NCBI GenBank assembly: GCA_031279735.1
Contig: JAITHX010000210.1
Coordinates: 1 to 14,772 of the forward strand
Reading direction: 5' to 3'
Source of the DNA: Prevotellaceae bacterium
Lineage (GTDB): Bacteria; Bacteroidota; Bacteroidia; Bacteroidales; UBA932
DNA length: 14,772 bases
The number at the start of each line of letters is the position of its first letter. Position 1 is the first letter of the stretch. Below, in pieces: positions 14,077 through 14,772 of this stretch. Position numbers and translations under genes: made by a program. The notes beneath the pieces were generated by a model that saw only the letters and a list, made by a program, of their open reading frames with translations, did no database searches and had not been told where the DNA came from.

Positions 14077-14592
14077 ATGAATACACATTTATCGATATTC
14101 AGTTTCTTTCAAAACTCTCTGACAGTTAAACGCGCATGTGTGCAGAACGTAAATCAGAGAGAATGGATGGTATTATTACAGCGCAATCCTGTAATTTTTC
14201 AGACTTGTAACGGGGGTTGGGGAATTGCAGGATTGATTTTAATATGTAGTCAACAGGTTCTGAAAGCAGCGATAAAGGGAAAAATTATGCTTGCAGTCGT
14301 ACTGCAAATCGGAGCGAGAGCAAAATCATACTTGCAGTCGTACTTGCATGTCGAAAAGAGGATAAAAACATGCTTGCAGTCGTACTTGCATGTCGAAAAG
14401 AGGATAAAAACATACTTGCAGTCGTACTTGCATGTCGAAAAGAGGATAAAAACATGCCTGCAGCCGTACTGCAAGACCGGAACAGGGACGAAAACATGCT
14501 TGCAGTCGTACTGCAAGACCGGAACAGGGGCAAAATCCTGTTTTCATAACGTTATGAAAGATTTACAGAGATATTGTAAAACGTTTATATAA
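14077..14592 (+). CDS. Doubtful 171-codon ORF with 14-residue tandem repeats
   Basis: The ORF starts MNTHLSIFSFFQNSLTVKRA, has a unique part of about 70 residues, then repeats of LQSYLHVEKRIKTC, which drift to LQSYCKTGTGAKSC near the end. I do not recognise a family. Because most repeat units are 42 bp, a multiple of 3, several frames on both strands stay open through the array, so the length of the ORF is weak evidence for coding. A second plus-strand frame (14370-14549) reads MLAVVLACRKEDKN in each unit. The -7 box 26 bp before the ATG supports transcription but not translation. It may instead be a non-coding leader of the DUF6261-like gene 36 bp downstream. No signal peptide is evident. 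Confidence 0.3.
   Translation: MNTHLSIFSFFQNSLTVKRACVQNVNQREWMVLLQRNPVIFQTCNGGWGIAGLILICSQQVLKAAIKGKIMLAVVLQIGARAKSYLQSYLHVEKRIKTCLQSYLHVEKRIKTYLQSYLHVEKRIKTCLQPYCKTGTGTKTCLQSYCKTGTGAKSCFHNVMKDLQRYCKTFI
14291..14541. repeat. Tandem array of six 41-42 bp units
   Basis: Units start at 14291, 14332, 14374, 14416, 14458 and 14500; the first is 41 bp and the others 42 bp. Units 2-4 are almost identical (TTGCAGTCGTACTTGCATG then GTCGAAAAGAGGATAAA), while 1, 5 and 6 are divergent edge copies. Units 1 and 6 contain TTGCAG-TCGTA-CTGCAA, a 6-bp stem with a 5-nt loop; in units 2-4 one extra T breaks that stem. The intervening parts are repeated too, so this is not a CRISPR array. Confidence 0.9.
14542..14559. 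promoter_or_regulatory. 18-bp perfect palindrome, possible operator
   Basis: TTTCATAACGTTATGAAA is fully self-complementary (9-bp arms, no spacer) and starts at the base after the last repeat unit. It lies 69 bp upstream of the DUF6261-like start, in the leader or promoter region. A dimeric regulator could bind it; there is no evidence for which. Confidence 0.4.
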
Positions 14593-14628
14593 AAATTAAA
14601 ATTGTATGTTTAATTAAATTCTATTGTT

Positions 14629-14772
14629 ATGAATTCAAAAATAGTACGTTTTCCTTACGAATCGTTGCGCAATGAAGTTCATGCGGAGTATCATACCGAT
14701 GTAATTGCGCTTTTTACCGTCTATTCTCCGGCTTCGCAGGGGATTGTGCCGCAGTATGACCCATACAAGGCG
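14629..14772 (+). CDS. DUF6261-like hypothetical protein, N-terminal part (partial)
   Basis: Only 48 codons are visible; the gene leaves the window at its right edge. The peptide starts MNSKIVRFPYESLRNEVHAE, continues YHTDVIALFTVYSP and ends QYDPYKA. The LRNE-H-E-HT-V start and the YD-Y segment recall DUF6261, a Bacteroidetes family of unknown function. The ATG at 14629 is preceded by an AT-rich stretch with no Shine-Dalgarno sequence, usual in this phylum. A near-consensus TATGTTTA (14605-14612) lies very close to the start, so the promoter at 14043 may be the one used. Family placement is tentative because so little is visible. Confidence 0.6.
   Translation, partial: MNSKIVRFPYESLRNEVHAEYHTDVIALFTVYSPASQGIVPQYDPYKA

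Noticed and set aside
14291..14541. CRISPR array
   Set aside because: The whole 42-bp unit repeats, including the would-be spacers, and no cas gene is nearby.
14250..14547. Three overlapping minus-strand ORFs of 73-88 codons across the tandem array
   Set aside because: They stay open only because the repeat length is a multiple of three; all are repeat translation with no promoter or family support.

Overview
The window looks like chromosomal DNA of a Bacteroidota bacterium, probably Bacteroidales. This rests on AT-rich leaders lacking clear Shine-Dalgarno sequences, several TAnnTTTG-type -7 promoter boxes, intergenic repeats of a kind common in that phylum, and the gene set (folC, a YhbP-family protein, butyrate kinase, one-chain gcvP, a LolD-type ATPase, and a final gene resembling the Bacteroidetes family DUF6261). 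No rRNA, tRNA, CRISPR array, transposase or phage gene was seen.

Layout. Positions 1-2055 carry a minus-strand run buk > yhbP-like > folC; folC leaves the window at base 1. Positions 2056-2350 are non-coding, with a nested inverted repeat and a terminator-like hairpin. gcvP (2351-5188, minus) and a lolD-like ATPase gene (5576-6226, plus) diverge from a spacer holding two heptamer tandem repeats and a cluster of short hairpins. The lolD-like gene converges on, and overlaps by 8 bp, a minus-strand gene for a protein kinase-AAA+ ATPase fusion (6219-8000). Upstream of that gene lies a compact minus-strand run reading from 13508 down to 8294: a J-like/CFI-box protein, a membrane-anchored protein with a GrpE-like C-terminus, and a long, divergent Hsp70. 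The right end (13509-14772) holds a short minus-strand ORF in what may be a dispersed repeat, an AT-rich stretch, a plus-strand promoter-like box, an array of six 41-42 bp tandem repeats, an 18-bp perfect palindrome, and the start of a DUF6261-like gene.

How the genes may work together. The centre of interest is 6219-13508. An Hsp70 sits next to a protein whose last ~75 residues resemble the GrpE head (nucleotide-exchange) domain but are tethered to the membrane, and next to a protein that starts with a J-like domain lacking HPD and ends in a CFI-box. I infer a dedicated, membrane-tethered Hsp70 machine with its own J-like partner and exchange factor, probably linked to the neighbouring kinase-AAA+ protein, whose HRD motif is altered to HNE. 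I do not recognise this combination as a named system. The rest of the window is ordinary metabolism (one-carbon and glycine metabolism, butyrate formation) plus repeat-rich spacers.
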